The translations under genes and the position numbers were made by a program. From positions 25,937,001-26,001,000 of the forward strand of contig CM065388.1 in the NCBI GenBank assembly GCA_033060915.1: DNA of 64,000 nucleotides, in the 5' to 3' direction. A model generated the notes under the pieces. The model had not been told where the DNA came from and ran no database searches. It was given only the letters and a program-made list of their open reading frames with translations. Origin of the DNA: Euryodendron excelsum (Eukaryota > Streptophyta > Magnoliopsida > Ericales > Pentaphylacaceae). Below are positions 46,157 to 57,278 of the stretch, one piece after another. Numbering within the stretch: the stretch's first letter is position 1; each line of letters begins with the position of its first letter.

Positions 46157-49100
46157 CAGAGCCTCTTCCAGCGTGAAAGAGTTTCGCAAACTCAGTCTAA
46201 AAACACCAATATTCGATATACAGAGCTCGAACATTCCCTAAACCCTAGCTTCCCTAGGTTTTCCAAACCCTAGCCACCCTACACTAAATCCTAGCCTTCT
46301 ATACACTCATATACACCCCCATACACTTATACACTAGCCTCCAACCTTCCTTTGAAGACTTGAAGAGCTGCAATCTGAAGTTTGAAGATTGAAGACAACT
46401 CTTGAGGATTGAAGACGAAGATCAAGACGAAGATCGAAGACCAGCAAGGCGCGCAAAATAAACAAGACACAAGGTAGGCTTTCGTTTTACGTTTCTGCAC
46501 TCCCCCCCCCCCCTCTTTTCTCTCTCCTAACCCACTTGGGTTTTCTCTATTTTAATCCCCCATCTCTTCCCCCCCCCCCCCCCCTCCCCCCTTCTTTGCA
46601 TGCTTGAAATATGGGGACTCCCGGTCCATGTGTACGATTAGACTATTGGAGGGTCACCATGTCAGGGGCTTTCCTTTAGGCTAACCGGAGACCACGTGAG
46701 TTCAGCCCCCTTGATTATGTGGTGAAGCCTTAACCTTGTATGTTCACAACCCCAAACTTGCATTGTGCATATCATGATCTTGCATCTTCGAAAAATCGTT
46801 TTCAAAATCGTTTTCAAACTTGTTTTCAAAATTGCATCAAAATCTCCTTTTTCAAAACTTGTTTTCAAAATCACAATCCTAGGGTGATTCTAGCCTTTCC
46901 ATGGCTAGGGTTGCTTTAGGAAAGTGTTACATTCAAAGTGACCAATATGGTCCATATTTTCGACCCTTGTTGTTTTCAAAATCACTTTCTTAAAGTGGTT
47001 CTAGCCTTCTTATGGTTAGAATCGCTTTAGGAAAGTGAGACATTTTTGTACCTTCTAAAAACTCTCTTTTCAAAAATCTCTTCCTAAAAATCTCTTTTTT
47101 AACATACTTTCCTAAAACTCTCCTTTGCAAAGTTGTTTTCAAAAACTCCCTCTCAAAATCTATTTTTCAAAACTCCCTTTTTCAATTCCTTTCCAAAATA
47201 CTCTCCCCAAAATCCACTTTCTAAAAACGTTCCCCAAAAATCTTTCTAAAAACTCTCTTCCCAAAATCTTCCTTCTAGAAACTCCTCTCTAGGATTTCCT
47301 TCCAAAAAACTTGTTTCCAAAAATACACTTTCCAAAAACTCCTCCATAGGATTCCCTTCTATAAATCTCCTTTTCAAAAAACACACTTTCTAAAAATCCC
47401 TTTTCTTAGAGCCCAAGTCAAGCCCTAAAACCAGCAATTAGAAACCCTAATTTTTTTTCCAAAAACATGGTTTTCAAACTTGACTTAAAACCTAGGTTTC
47501 CAAAACCTATTGTTTTCACTTCCAAGTTATACACATTTTCAAAACATCTTTTCTACGTCAAAACTATAGCCTTCCAAATCTAGGGTTTCTAAAACCTCCA
47601 TTTCCAAATCCTTGTCAATTCCAAACTTCCCTTTAGAAAACCAAACCTCATTTTTCCTTTAGGAAACCAAATCCAATCTTCTCGTTTGGGAAACTAGATC
47701 CAATCCTCCGTCTTTAGAAACAAAATCAAACCTTCCCTTTTAGACTCAAAATCTAAATCTTTCATAATTCAAATCTCTCCTAATTTCCTACCTTCCTAAA
47801 CCATAAGTTTCCTAAAACTTTCAAATCTTTTCTTAAACAGAACTTCCACATCTTTCCTAATTTTACCTTTTCCTAACTCTATCCCTTTTCAAATCTTAAC
47901 TTTCCCAATCTAAGTTTTCAAAGCTTTCCTAAACTCAAACCTTTCCTAATCTCAAGATCTTCTAAAACTCTTAAACTTTCTAAATTTCAAAATCTTTCCA
48001 AATCCAAAGCTTTCCAAGTTCAAAACTTTCGTAAGTTAAGACTTTCTAAATCTAAAACTTTCTAAATTCTAAACTTTCTTAAACCTTCAAATCTTTCCAA
48101 ATCTAAAACTTTCTAAACTCAAAACTTTCTTATTTTCAAAACTTCCTTGCTTTCTAAACTTTCCAAAGTTCAAAACTTTTCCAAGTTGAAACTTTCCTAA
48201 TTCAAAACTTTCCTAAGTTGAAACTTTCTTATTTCAAAACTTTCCTAATTCGAAACTTTCTTAATTTGAAAACTTCCCTAATTGAAAACTTTCCTAATTC
48301 AAAACTTTCTTAATTTGAAACTTTCCTAAATTGGACCTTTCCTAATTCAAACATTTCCTAAATCCAATCTTTCCTAATCTCCTAAACCTTCCAAGTCGAG
48401 TCTTTCCTAAGTCTCTTTTCTAAAGTCTAGGTTTCTTAAACCTCCATCTTTCCAAAATAAGTCTAAATCTCTCTTCCAAGTTCTATCTTTTCAAATCAAA
48501 ATTCAATCTTTTCAATTCCAAAATTCTAAATTCCAATTTTCAATCCTCTATTCAAAATTCAAGCTCTCAATCTTCCAATTCAATTTCCAATTCAATCTCT
48601 TTCTTCCAAATCAACTCTTTTATTTTTAATCGGACTCTTGTCCGAACTACGACTGACCTAATTCCTTCAAAAGGATACGCAGGCAACCTTCATGGGTGCG
48701 GTTACAACCTTTTTCAAATTTCAAATTCCACAACATTTTTCAAATCTTAAATTCTACAACATTTTTTAAATTTCTATTTCTATAACTTCTTTCCAATCTC
48801 TAATCTTACGATTTTCTTCAAGTTTTCAATTCCATGACCTGTTTCTATTTTCAATCTTCAATTTCAATTTTCAAAATCTTTTTTCCAAAATCTTTTTTCC
48901 AAATTCGAACTTCTATCTCTTTCTTTTCAAATCAAATCAAATCAAATTCTTTTCAAATCTATTTCCAAATCAAGTCTCTTTTCTTGCACTTGCATATCAT
49001 GCATCATGTCGTTTAAACATTGTTTTTTTTTTTTTTTGTCAAAGTGGATAGGATTGAACCATTAGTTAGTTAAAGACTCTCATAGGTGAATCGAGGGTAG

Positions 49101-49541
49101 ATTGACATGTAGCTACCGAAAGGGCGGGGTAGGTTGATGGCTTAGTGCGTCTTCCCTACATGTAACCAATCTTTGAACCTAGGATCACTGTTTTCATAGA
49201 CCAAAAGGAGTTATTTTTCAAAAAGGGCTAAATGTTTTCTAAAGGTTGCCAAACAACCTGTTTTTCTTAAAAACCCTCTCTTGAGGTAGTATTTTCAAAA
49301 TCGTTTTTCAAAAACCCTAAGTGTAGTTTTCGGATTATGCTTAGTTTATAGGTGACATAACTCACCTTGATCAAGTTAGGTGGCGACTCCAAACTTTTTC
49401 TAAAAGCCCTTTATTCAAACCAATTTTAAATTCAAACCTAGTTGCACTCATTCTTCTAGGAGGGTGAGTTCTAACGAGAGAGTACAGCATTTTTCCCGCT
49501 TGTGTGAGTATTCCTCAAGTGCGAAAAATCTGGGCGCGACA

Positions 49542-49546
49542 ACCAT
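49542..49546. repeat. Target-site duplication ACCAT, right copy
   Basis: Exact partner of 44365-44369. Confidence 0.92.
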
Positions 49547-49685
49547 ATGAACCCAACACCCACTAGAGTGGTTTTCATAAAATGGTTTTCAAAACACCCT
49601 TTCAAGTTTCATACAAAAAACCACTTTCCAAAACCACTTGGTCCAAACCCTAATTCAAAACCACTCTCCAAAACCACCTTTCAAA

Positions 49686-50010
49686 ACCCTAGGTCAACTT
49701 GACCCTCGTTGTCCAACCCTAGGTTAACATAACCCTAGTTGTCCAACCCTAGGTTAACTTGATCCTATTTGTCCAACCTTAGGTTAACCTAATGCAAGTT
49801 AGTTAATCCTAGGTCAACCAAATCCTAGTTAGTTAACCCTAGGTCACCTCAACCCTAGGTTAACCTACCCCTAGTTAGTTAACCCTAGGTTAACCTAACT
49901 CTAGTTTGTTAACCCTAGGTCAATCCAAACCTAGTCCAACCTAACCCTAGTTGTCCAATCCTAGGTTAACCTAACCCAAGTTAGTTAACCCTAGGTTAAC
50001 CCAACCCAAG
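49686..50010 (+). repeat. CCTAGG/GTTAAC array, second B-type copy
   Basis: More than a dozen AACCCTAGGTTAAC or AACCCTAGTTGTCC units. It is longer than the 7214-7436 array, so the array varies in copy number. Confidence 0.75.
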
Positions 50011-51146
50011 TTATTAAACTTCAAGGCTCCAATTTCAGGACCACTAAAAATTGTCATTCAATTCAAAACCATTTTCATAGCGTGTTTTCAAAGACATCCT
50101 ACTCTCTTGAGTTTCAAAAATCATGACCCTAAACGTCTTTTCAAATGTTTTCGTTCTTCTCTCAAAAATATTTTTAAGAGCTTTCTTAAACTTTTCCAAA
50201 GCAAAAGTGGCTAGACACATACCATTTTAAAAAACTATTTCCAAAAAGTTTTCAAAAGCTCACAACCCTAAAGTGATCCTAATCCTCTCATGGTTAGGGT
50301 TTCCAAGGGAAAGTAATACATTAAATGTAACCTTTAATGGTTCATAATAAGGTTCTAAACCCTAAATATTTTCCAAAACCTCTTTCAAATATAATTTTCG
50401 AAAGTCACATCCTTAAGACAATATTAGTCATTTAATGATTAGGGTTTCTTAAGGTAATGAGATATCAAGTAGGGTTTCATAATCCTAAAGCTCTAAAATC
50501 CTAAGGGAAGTCTCTAGCCCCCTTTCCAAACACATTTTCCAAAAATCATAGCCTTAAAGGAGTTTAGTTGTTCAATAACTAACCTCCCAAAGGTGATGAA
50601 ACATTCAATATTACCTTTCATAAGGTATTCAAAAATAGTTTTTAAAAACTTTTCAAAGACAAGTTCCCTAGAGCTTTCCAAATCCAAACTTTATTTCAAA
50701 ATCTTCTAATCGAGCTTTCAAAAATGTTCCAAAACTCTCTTGAAAGTCCAAACTCTCTTGAGTTAAAGTTTCAAAAACCTTTCAAAACTACCTTGAGTTG
50801 TTTTCAAAGGTTTTCAAAACAATTCCAAGTCCTATTTCAAAGGCATTTTAAAAAATCTCCAAGTTCAAGTCCAAACTCTCTTGAGTTCAAGTTTGAAAAC
50901 CTTCTAAGACTTCCATCAGTCCATTTTCAATCAGGCCCTTGCCCGAACTACGAATGACCTAATCCTCACCAAATGAGATACGTACGCAACCTGAATTGGT
51001 ATAGTCATAAACCTTTTTCCAAGTCAAATATCCATTTTCAAAACGCTCTCTAAATCAAAATTTCTATTTCAAATCAAACTCTAAAACTTTTCTACCTTCA
51101 AAGATCTTTTCCAAAGCTTGTATCATGTATCATTCATTTAAAAAGT

Positions 51147-51815
51147 GATGAGCAAACCCTACTTTTAAAATTCTAAATTAGATATAAGTGGATAATAAGT
51201 AACTGTTGATTCAAGTGAGTGAACTAAGGGTGATTAAACATGTAGGTATCGAAACGACGGGGTAAGGTGATAATCTTAGAATATCTTCCTTACACGTGAC
51301 CAACCCTTAGAATATAGATTTCTAGTTTCAAAGACCAACCTGGAGTCACATTTTCAAAAGGGCTTTAAAACATTTCAAAAGGTTGCTACAAACATATTTT
51401 CTAAAAACCTTCTTAAGAAGGGCATTTTAAAAACCTTTTTAAAAAACCTAAGGTTAGTTTTCGAATTACACTTAGTTTCAAAACTCTACTTTCAAAAGTG
51501 TTGACCAAACCATGCTTTTAAAATTCTAAAGTGGATATAAGTGGATAATAAGTAACCATTGATTCAAGTGAGTGAATTAAGAGTGATGAGACATGTAGAT
51601 ACCGAAAGGGCGGGGTAGGGTGGTGATCTTAGAATATCTTCCCTATACATAACCAACTCATGGACCATAGATTTCTAGTTTCAAAGACCAACCTGGAGTC
51701 ACATTTTCAAAAGGGCTTTAAAACATTTCAAAAGGTTGCTACAAACCTATTTTCTAAAAGCCTTCTTAAGAAGGGCATTTTCAAAACCTTTTCACAAAAC
51801 CTAGAGCATTTTCAA
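51147..51815 (+). repeat. 353-bp direct duplication in chimeric LTR
   Basis: The segment TCTAGTTTCAAAGACCAACC occurs at 51321 and 51674, and the flanks from AAAAGTG(A/T)TGA to AAGAAGGGCATTTT match in both copies, a period of 353 bp. The copies differ at scattered sites, so the duplication is not recent. Confidence 0.82.
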
Positions 51816-53071
51816 AACCTTTCCAATTTCAAATAAAATCAAATATTTTTCAAATAGGAAACCAAATCAAATCATCTATTTTTGGAAATGAAATCTAATC
51901 TTCAATTTTGGGGAATGGAGATCAAACCTTTTCTAATTTCAAACTTTCAAATCTTTCCTAATTTCAAACTTTCAAACTCTTCCTAATTTCAATCTTTCTT
52001 AATTAAGTCTTTCCTAAAATAGAAACTTTCTTAAAATGAAACTTTCCTAGTTTGAAACTTTCTAAAATCATGCTTTTCCAAAATCAAACTTTTCAAGTGC
52101 ATGTTTAAACCTAAGTTACCTAAGTCCTAGGAGGCTAAAACCATAGTTCAACCCCAGCCCTAAGTTAGGAAACTTCAACTCCGTTCTAAATCAAAATGGT
52201 TTTCAAACCTCCAATTCAAGTCAAGATGATTTCAAAGTTCAATTCATACTTTCCAAAATAAGTCCAAGTTCTATTTCAAAGTCAATTTCAAATCAAAGTT
52301 CAATTTCAATCTTCCAATCATAGCTCTAATTAAAATATTTTCAAATCAAACAAGGCCCCAAAATATCTATTTTCAATCGGACCCCATGTCCAAACTACGA
52401 CTGACTTGATTCCCAACAAAGGGATACGTAGGCCACCCTCATGAGTGCGGTCACGCACTTTTTCAAAATTCCAATTCTCTTTTTCAAAATCTCTTTTCAA
52501 ATCTTTTCATGCACTTGCATATCATGCTTCATATCATCCCTAAAGTGATGGTTTAAACCTCTTTCTAAAATTCTCAAAGTGGATATAAGTGGACATTGGA
52601 CAATCGAAGATTCTAAATGAGTGAACTTAGGGTGAAAAGACATGTAGGTATCGCAAGGGTGGGATAGGGTGATAGCCTAGTACATCTTTCCTATATGTAA
52701 CCAATCTTCAAACCTAGAACCACTATTTTTGAGGGATCAAAATGGAGTTATTTTCAAAAAAAGGCTTAAATCTTTCCAAAGGTTGCCAAACAACTTGTTT
52801 TCTCCAAAAAAAACCCCATCTTGAGGAATTTTTCCAAACCTTTTCAAAAATCCTAAGTTTAATCTTTGGATTGCACTTAGTTTTAGGTGACCTAACTTAC
52901 CTAACAAAGTTAGGTGGTGACTCCAAATCTTTTTCTAAAAGCCCTTATTCAAGTCAATTTCCAATTCAAACTTAGTCACACTCATCCTTCTAGTAGGATG
53001 AGTTCTAACGAAAGAGTACCGTGTATTTCCCACATACCATCTTGAGGTGCGAAAAATCAAAACGCGACAGC

Positions 53072-53090
53072 TGGCGACTCCACTAGGGAC
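53072..53090 (+). other. Primer-binding site of right-hand element
   Basis: TGGCGACTCCACTAGGGAC, two bases after the LTR end. One base differs from the site at 23886 (A for G). Confidence 0.8.
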
Positions 53091-54632
53091 GCTTAGAGGG
53101 TTAGGCTATTATCATGTCCCTTTACTCTTCACTCATCTAGAATCTTTGATTAACTTGTCCAATCCTATCCACTTTAAATTTGTCAAAATCAAAATTTTCA
53201 AAGTTGTTTTCAAAAACATGTTGTCACTGGCATTCAGGTAATATTCAATCATTCTATCTTGCATTAAGTTTGTCATCATGGTATTGACTTTTTGCATTTT
53301 ATTTTGTAGGTGAACTATGTTCACATTTATTTTTATTGTCTATATAAACTGTTATGAATGACAGGATGGAATGGACAGGATTGATGGGAGTTATTGGGCC
53401 CTTTCCTCATTTTTTCAAAATTACACACTCACTGCACATGCATTCGCATTTGCATATTTGCATTCTCTACCTAGTTACATCCCTTCTAGTTAGAAAGGGA
53501 AACATAATATTGGTTGTGGGCGAATGCTATGTCAGTATCTTAGTTTATGGCCTCTTGATGGTTCCCCGCTCGAATCGCCAACTGATAATTGCACCACCTC
53601 AGGGAGTAGGCCTAAGTTTGAAGAGCCCGGAACCGAACAATTTAGGAAGCATTAGTATACCCTCAACCTTATGTTCACGTAGAAACCCGTGCATAGCTAA
53701 ACATCTGTCGAATTTAAGACACGCACATTAATTTCAAAACCATGGAGGAAAGGGCGACCGCTTTACTTCCCTTTATTCTTGTCTATTCCTGCTGTTATGA
53801 TGCTTGTGTAAATGTTCATTCATGCATGTTTACATTACTATTGCACTCTCTATCATTATACTCTTGCATACATGTACATGCATTCAATACTCCATTTGAA
53901 GACAAGAGTTTCAAAGTAACTCAAGTCACGGCATTCTCATACATATGATTAACCCATAGAAAGTGACACCAAGCTCACTCTCCATTGCGTAAAACTTGTC
54001 AAAATCCTAAGGGTTCCCATGTAACCCTAAGGACTCATGGCATACATTTTAAGTCATACCATGACGAGGGGCCCCGATCCCTCTATGCTCGCAGAGATAG
54101 GGATGCCGAGAAGACAAAAGGCAACCCGCAAAGCAAAAGCAGTTCAATGACCTCTTGACATTAACAAAAGGTGAATCCAAGGACCCAAAAGTAGTTTATG
54201 ATGCTCCTTGTAATAGTAAATACGTAGAAGTCCCAAGAAAATGTTCCCCCCTTCCCCCCTATTAAAATATATTTCAATTTTCCTGTATTTAAACTCAAAG
54301 TTCAATGTACTCTTTTATTTTCTGCAAATGAATGAATGAAGGTATGTTCTCAATCAACGATAAGGAATCTGCACACAGGGGTAGACCGCTTATTTTCGAA
54401 AAGTGAGCCGAAAACAACATGTTTAGTTTCCATTTCAAGTAGGGGCATCCCTAAGGCATGCATCACACAAAACTTTCTAAATATCAAACACTAACTTGTG
54501 ACTTGTGTCCTTGTTTTTCTTTCTCTTTCTTTTTCTTTCACAGAGATTACACTATAAAGAGACATCATTGCTCGTAAGAAAGATTCACAACCAACTAGAG
54601 ACTCGATCATTACTCGACAAAGAGCTTTGCTA
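53091..54632 (+). other. Non-coding leader of right-hand element
   Basis: Collinear with 23905-25459. No gene is supported. A splice-acceptor-like T/C tract ends TTTCACAG at 54543, 90 nt before the gag ATG. Confidence 0.75.
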
Positions 54633-55745
54633 ATGTCGGTTAATCCTGATGAGTCCTCCGTAGTCTCTCAAAAGGAAGTCAATGAGATGAGAACCAAGAT
54701 CGACAAAATGTTTAAAATCATCTAAGCCATGGCTATGAAAGATGCTGCTTTAGCCCCATCATCATCCATAGTTTTTCCTAAGGACTTTGAACCCATCAAC
54801 CCGAGGATTGTGCTCCAATCTAACACTATGGGAAAAAATACAGAGCATTCCAAGGGGGCCAACACTGAAGAAAAAGAGATCATACTGCTCTCATTTGCTA
54901 TAAAAAGAATCTTCCCAAACCCTCTTAGCCTGAAGATCGAAGGTTTGGAAGACTCACTACAGAGCCTTCATGGTCATGACCTTTTTGGATTCATTTCCTA
55001 TGATGAGCTCTGCTTTTTCCCGGATCATCCAAGGCCAGCCAAGTTCAAAATGCTTGACTTTTAAAAGTACGATGGCACTAGCAACCCCATAGCCCACTTT
55101 CACCCTTATGCTAGGGCATTGAGTGGCCATGGGAAAGATCCAAAGGTTCTCATGCAACTCTTTTAACACAACTTAAGTGGGTCCGCTCTATAGTGGTTTG
55201 CTTGGCTTGATCTAAGGAAGGTCACAACCTGGATTGAGCTGGTTAATGTATTTAAGGCCCAATACTGCCATAATATAGATCTAACTTCTGACCATTGGTC
55301 CTTCATAACAATGAGTAAAGGAGATAAAGAAAGCTTCAAAAGCTATGCCCTTAGGTGGAGAGAAGCAGCAGCCCAAGTCAATTCCCTTTTGGAAGAGAAG
55401 GAATATGTGCAATTGTTCGTGCACACCTTCCAAGGCATATACTATGAAAAGCTCTACACGAGTATGGAAAAAAGCTTCTTTGAGCTTATTATGCAAGGGG
55501 AGATGATAGAAAATGGTCTCAAGATGGGAAGGACTACGGAACCCTATGCAAAGGTTGGAGAAAGCTTGGCCAACATAGCCAAAAAGGTAGCTACTACAAC
55601 AGGAGTAATCAAGAAGGAAGGTGAGGTGTCAGCTTGCTTGCCTATTCAACCACGGCAATACCGTCCACCACCCCAGTCACATCCTATATTGCCCATACCC
55701 ACCTTAACCATGTCCACTCAAATGCCTAACTTTGTCCCTGCTGGG
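54633..55745 (+). pseudogene. gag pseudogene of right-hand element, N-terminal and core
   Basis: ATG at 54633 (MSVNPDESSV), the same start context as at 25460. One frame runs unbroken by frameshift for 371 codons to the solo LTR. It shows EVNEMRTKIDKMF, IVFPKDFEPINPRIVLQ, the capsid-like core (KSYALRWREAAAQVN, EYVQLFVHTFQGIYYEKL) and the start of a proline-rich region. Only four stops interrupt it: TAA 54723, TAA 55062, TAA 55164 and TAG 55191. Each lies where the C-type copy has a Gln codon. Gag would be the particle protein of the element. The C-terminal part continues after the inserted LTR at 60500. Confidence 0.87.
55741..55745. repeat. Target-site duplication CTGGG, left copy
   Basis: Exact partner of 60495-60499. 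Confidence 0.92.
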
Positions 55746-56298
55746 TGTAAGAACCCCATTTTTGCCCACTCGGTAGTCTCCAGTCCGTCCAAACTTGTAT
55801 TCAAGTCAATATGGGGCGTATGCCAAGCTAAATCAACATTGCAAGACTAATCCCGTCAATCAATCATTTCGCGGGCCCTTTGGGCCCAAATAGAGGCATA
55901 ATTACCAAAATGCCCTTGGGGGTATTGTTCAATCCAATTCCAATAGGCACATCTTACCGAAGACGGTAAGTCCCTTTTCCAATTCCATTTCCAATTCCAA
56001 TTTCAATTAAATCTGGCACACCTTTCGAGAAAGTTGATTCCTCAAGGTGGCAAGGCCCTCCAATCCAGCACGTTTCTGAGTGAACTCTTTGGAACGGTAA
56101 GTCCCTTCAAACCCATCGATCGGGACGAGACCCCAAGTCCCCGAGATGGTAGAACGGTTCACCTTTCGCACTTGCTAGCCCGCCAATGCAGAAATGTCAG
56201 TTTTGGCACGCCTTTCGAGAAAATTAATTCCTCAAGCGCTAAGTTTATCTAGCAGCTTCCCAAGATCAGGTAGTCTCGGGAATGATAGCGAACCGTCA

Positions 56299-56426
56299 AA
56301 GTAGCGGAAGTACTCGTAAACATCGCAATCGTTAGAGTGGCGGAAACACTCGTAAACAGGTCGATATAGGGAATTGCCAACAAACCCCTGTATCACGGGA
56401 CCGCCGTCAGAGTGGCAGAAACACTC
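56299..56426 (+). repeat. Three 17-nt inverted repeats, LTR at 55746
   Basis: AAGTA-N7-TACTC (56299-56315), GAGTG-N7-CACTC (56335-56351) and GAGTG-N7-CACTC (56410-56426). The spacing is 36 and 75. Confidence 0.75.
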
Positions 56427-57194
56427 AAAACCTATGTCAATACCAGTGTCTGCTAGCCCACTCCGGTGAAAAATGACCAAACTGCCCCTAGGGCCATTTT
56501 CGGCACGTTTCTCGAGAAAGTACCTAAGTCCTCAGAGCGGTAAGTCCACCTTTCCAAGTTTGTCTTAAAGGTAATCCGGTATGATTAGGTGCCTTCTAGT
56601 CAGTTTCGGGCCAATTCCGAGACTTTTCGGTCAAGATGATCATTTTGTCCCTAGGCATCCGAGCGCCGCAAGAACCACACAAGCTCTGGGTATCAAACCA
56701 GTAACCTCCTAAGAATGCTATTTATAGTATTCCCAACCTTTCATTATCTCTCCGGATCATTCCGAGTCAATTTCAGCAAACCAGGTGTAAAATGACCGTT
56801 TTGCCCCTAGTGAGCCGGTCACCTCTTCTAGCCACACCGACTCTGGATAACAAACCGGTAACCTCCTGGGACATTCTAAGTAATGTTTCTAAATCTCAAG
56901 TCTTCTTCCGGGACATTTCGAGTCCATCCCATTAGTATTTTGATCCAGTTAACCGTTTTGCCCCTAATGGCCCGGTCGTCATTTTTCAAGTTTAATACCT
57001 CCGGGACTCTATTCTAAGGGTTTCTATACTTTTTTGGCCTTACGGATCATTCTTGGCCCCTTCAAATCATTCTCGGACCTTTTGGAGCAACTCCTAGTGA
57101 AGCCAGGCTAAAAATTGCATGGTAGTCACTAGTACAGGCACCAAAATCTTTTGAAGATACGTTGCTTGCCGACTTAAAAACTTTTCTAACCAGC

Positions 57195-57217
57195 TGGCAC
57201 CACTACTAGTGGTGCCA
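57195..57217 (+). promoter_or_regulatory. Palindrome with paired changes, LTR at 55746
   Basis: Arms TGGCACCACT and AGTGGTGCCA around ACT are perfectly complementary, yet both differ from the GGCGCC form at the matching position. Confidence 0.8.
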
Positions 57218-57270
57218 AGCCAAAATTTGGCCTGGCACCACTGCAACAGGCGCCAAGTCATCATTCTCTA

Positions 57271-57278
57271 TATAAATA
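57271..57278 (+). promoter_or_regulatory. TATA box, LTR at 55746
   Basis: TATAAATA, 348 nt before the donor-like site. AAACCCTA teloboxes cluster at 57365-57430. Confidence 0.75.

Larger units (their letters stand above)
44370..49541 (+). mobile_element. Solo A-type long LTR, complete
   Basis: 5172 bp, TGTAAGCACC...GGGCGCGACA, with the exact 5-bp duplication ACCAT. B-type LTR sequence continues uninterrupted on both sides. It is the best reference for the A-type LTR: 87-bp array (44541-44880), inverted-repeat trio (45091-45219), U3 repeats (45310-45800), palindrome (46051-46073), TATA (46149-46156), donor-like GT (46474), poly-C (46569-46586), G-poor tract (47040-48630), primer-site mimic (about 49380) and end hairpin (49446-49469). 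Confidence 0.94.
41063..53069 (+). mobile_element. Chimeric B/C 5' LTR
   Basis: It starts TGTAAGCACCCC at 41063 and ends AACGCGACA at 53069, next to a primer site. Without the nested solo LTR it is about 6.83 kb. The first part to about 51815 is B-type, the rest is C-type (collinear with about 22440-23883). A 353-bp duplication lies just before the switch. The TATA box seems lost: GTTGAAATACA is found near 42973 where TATAAATA is expected. The donor-like GT is at 43243. Confidence 0.8.
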
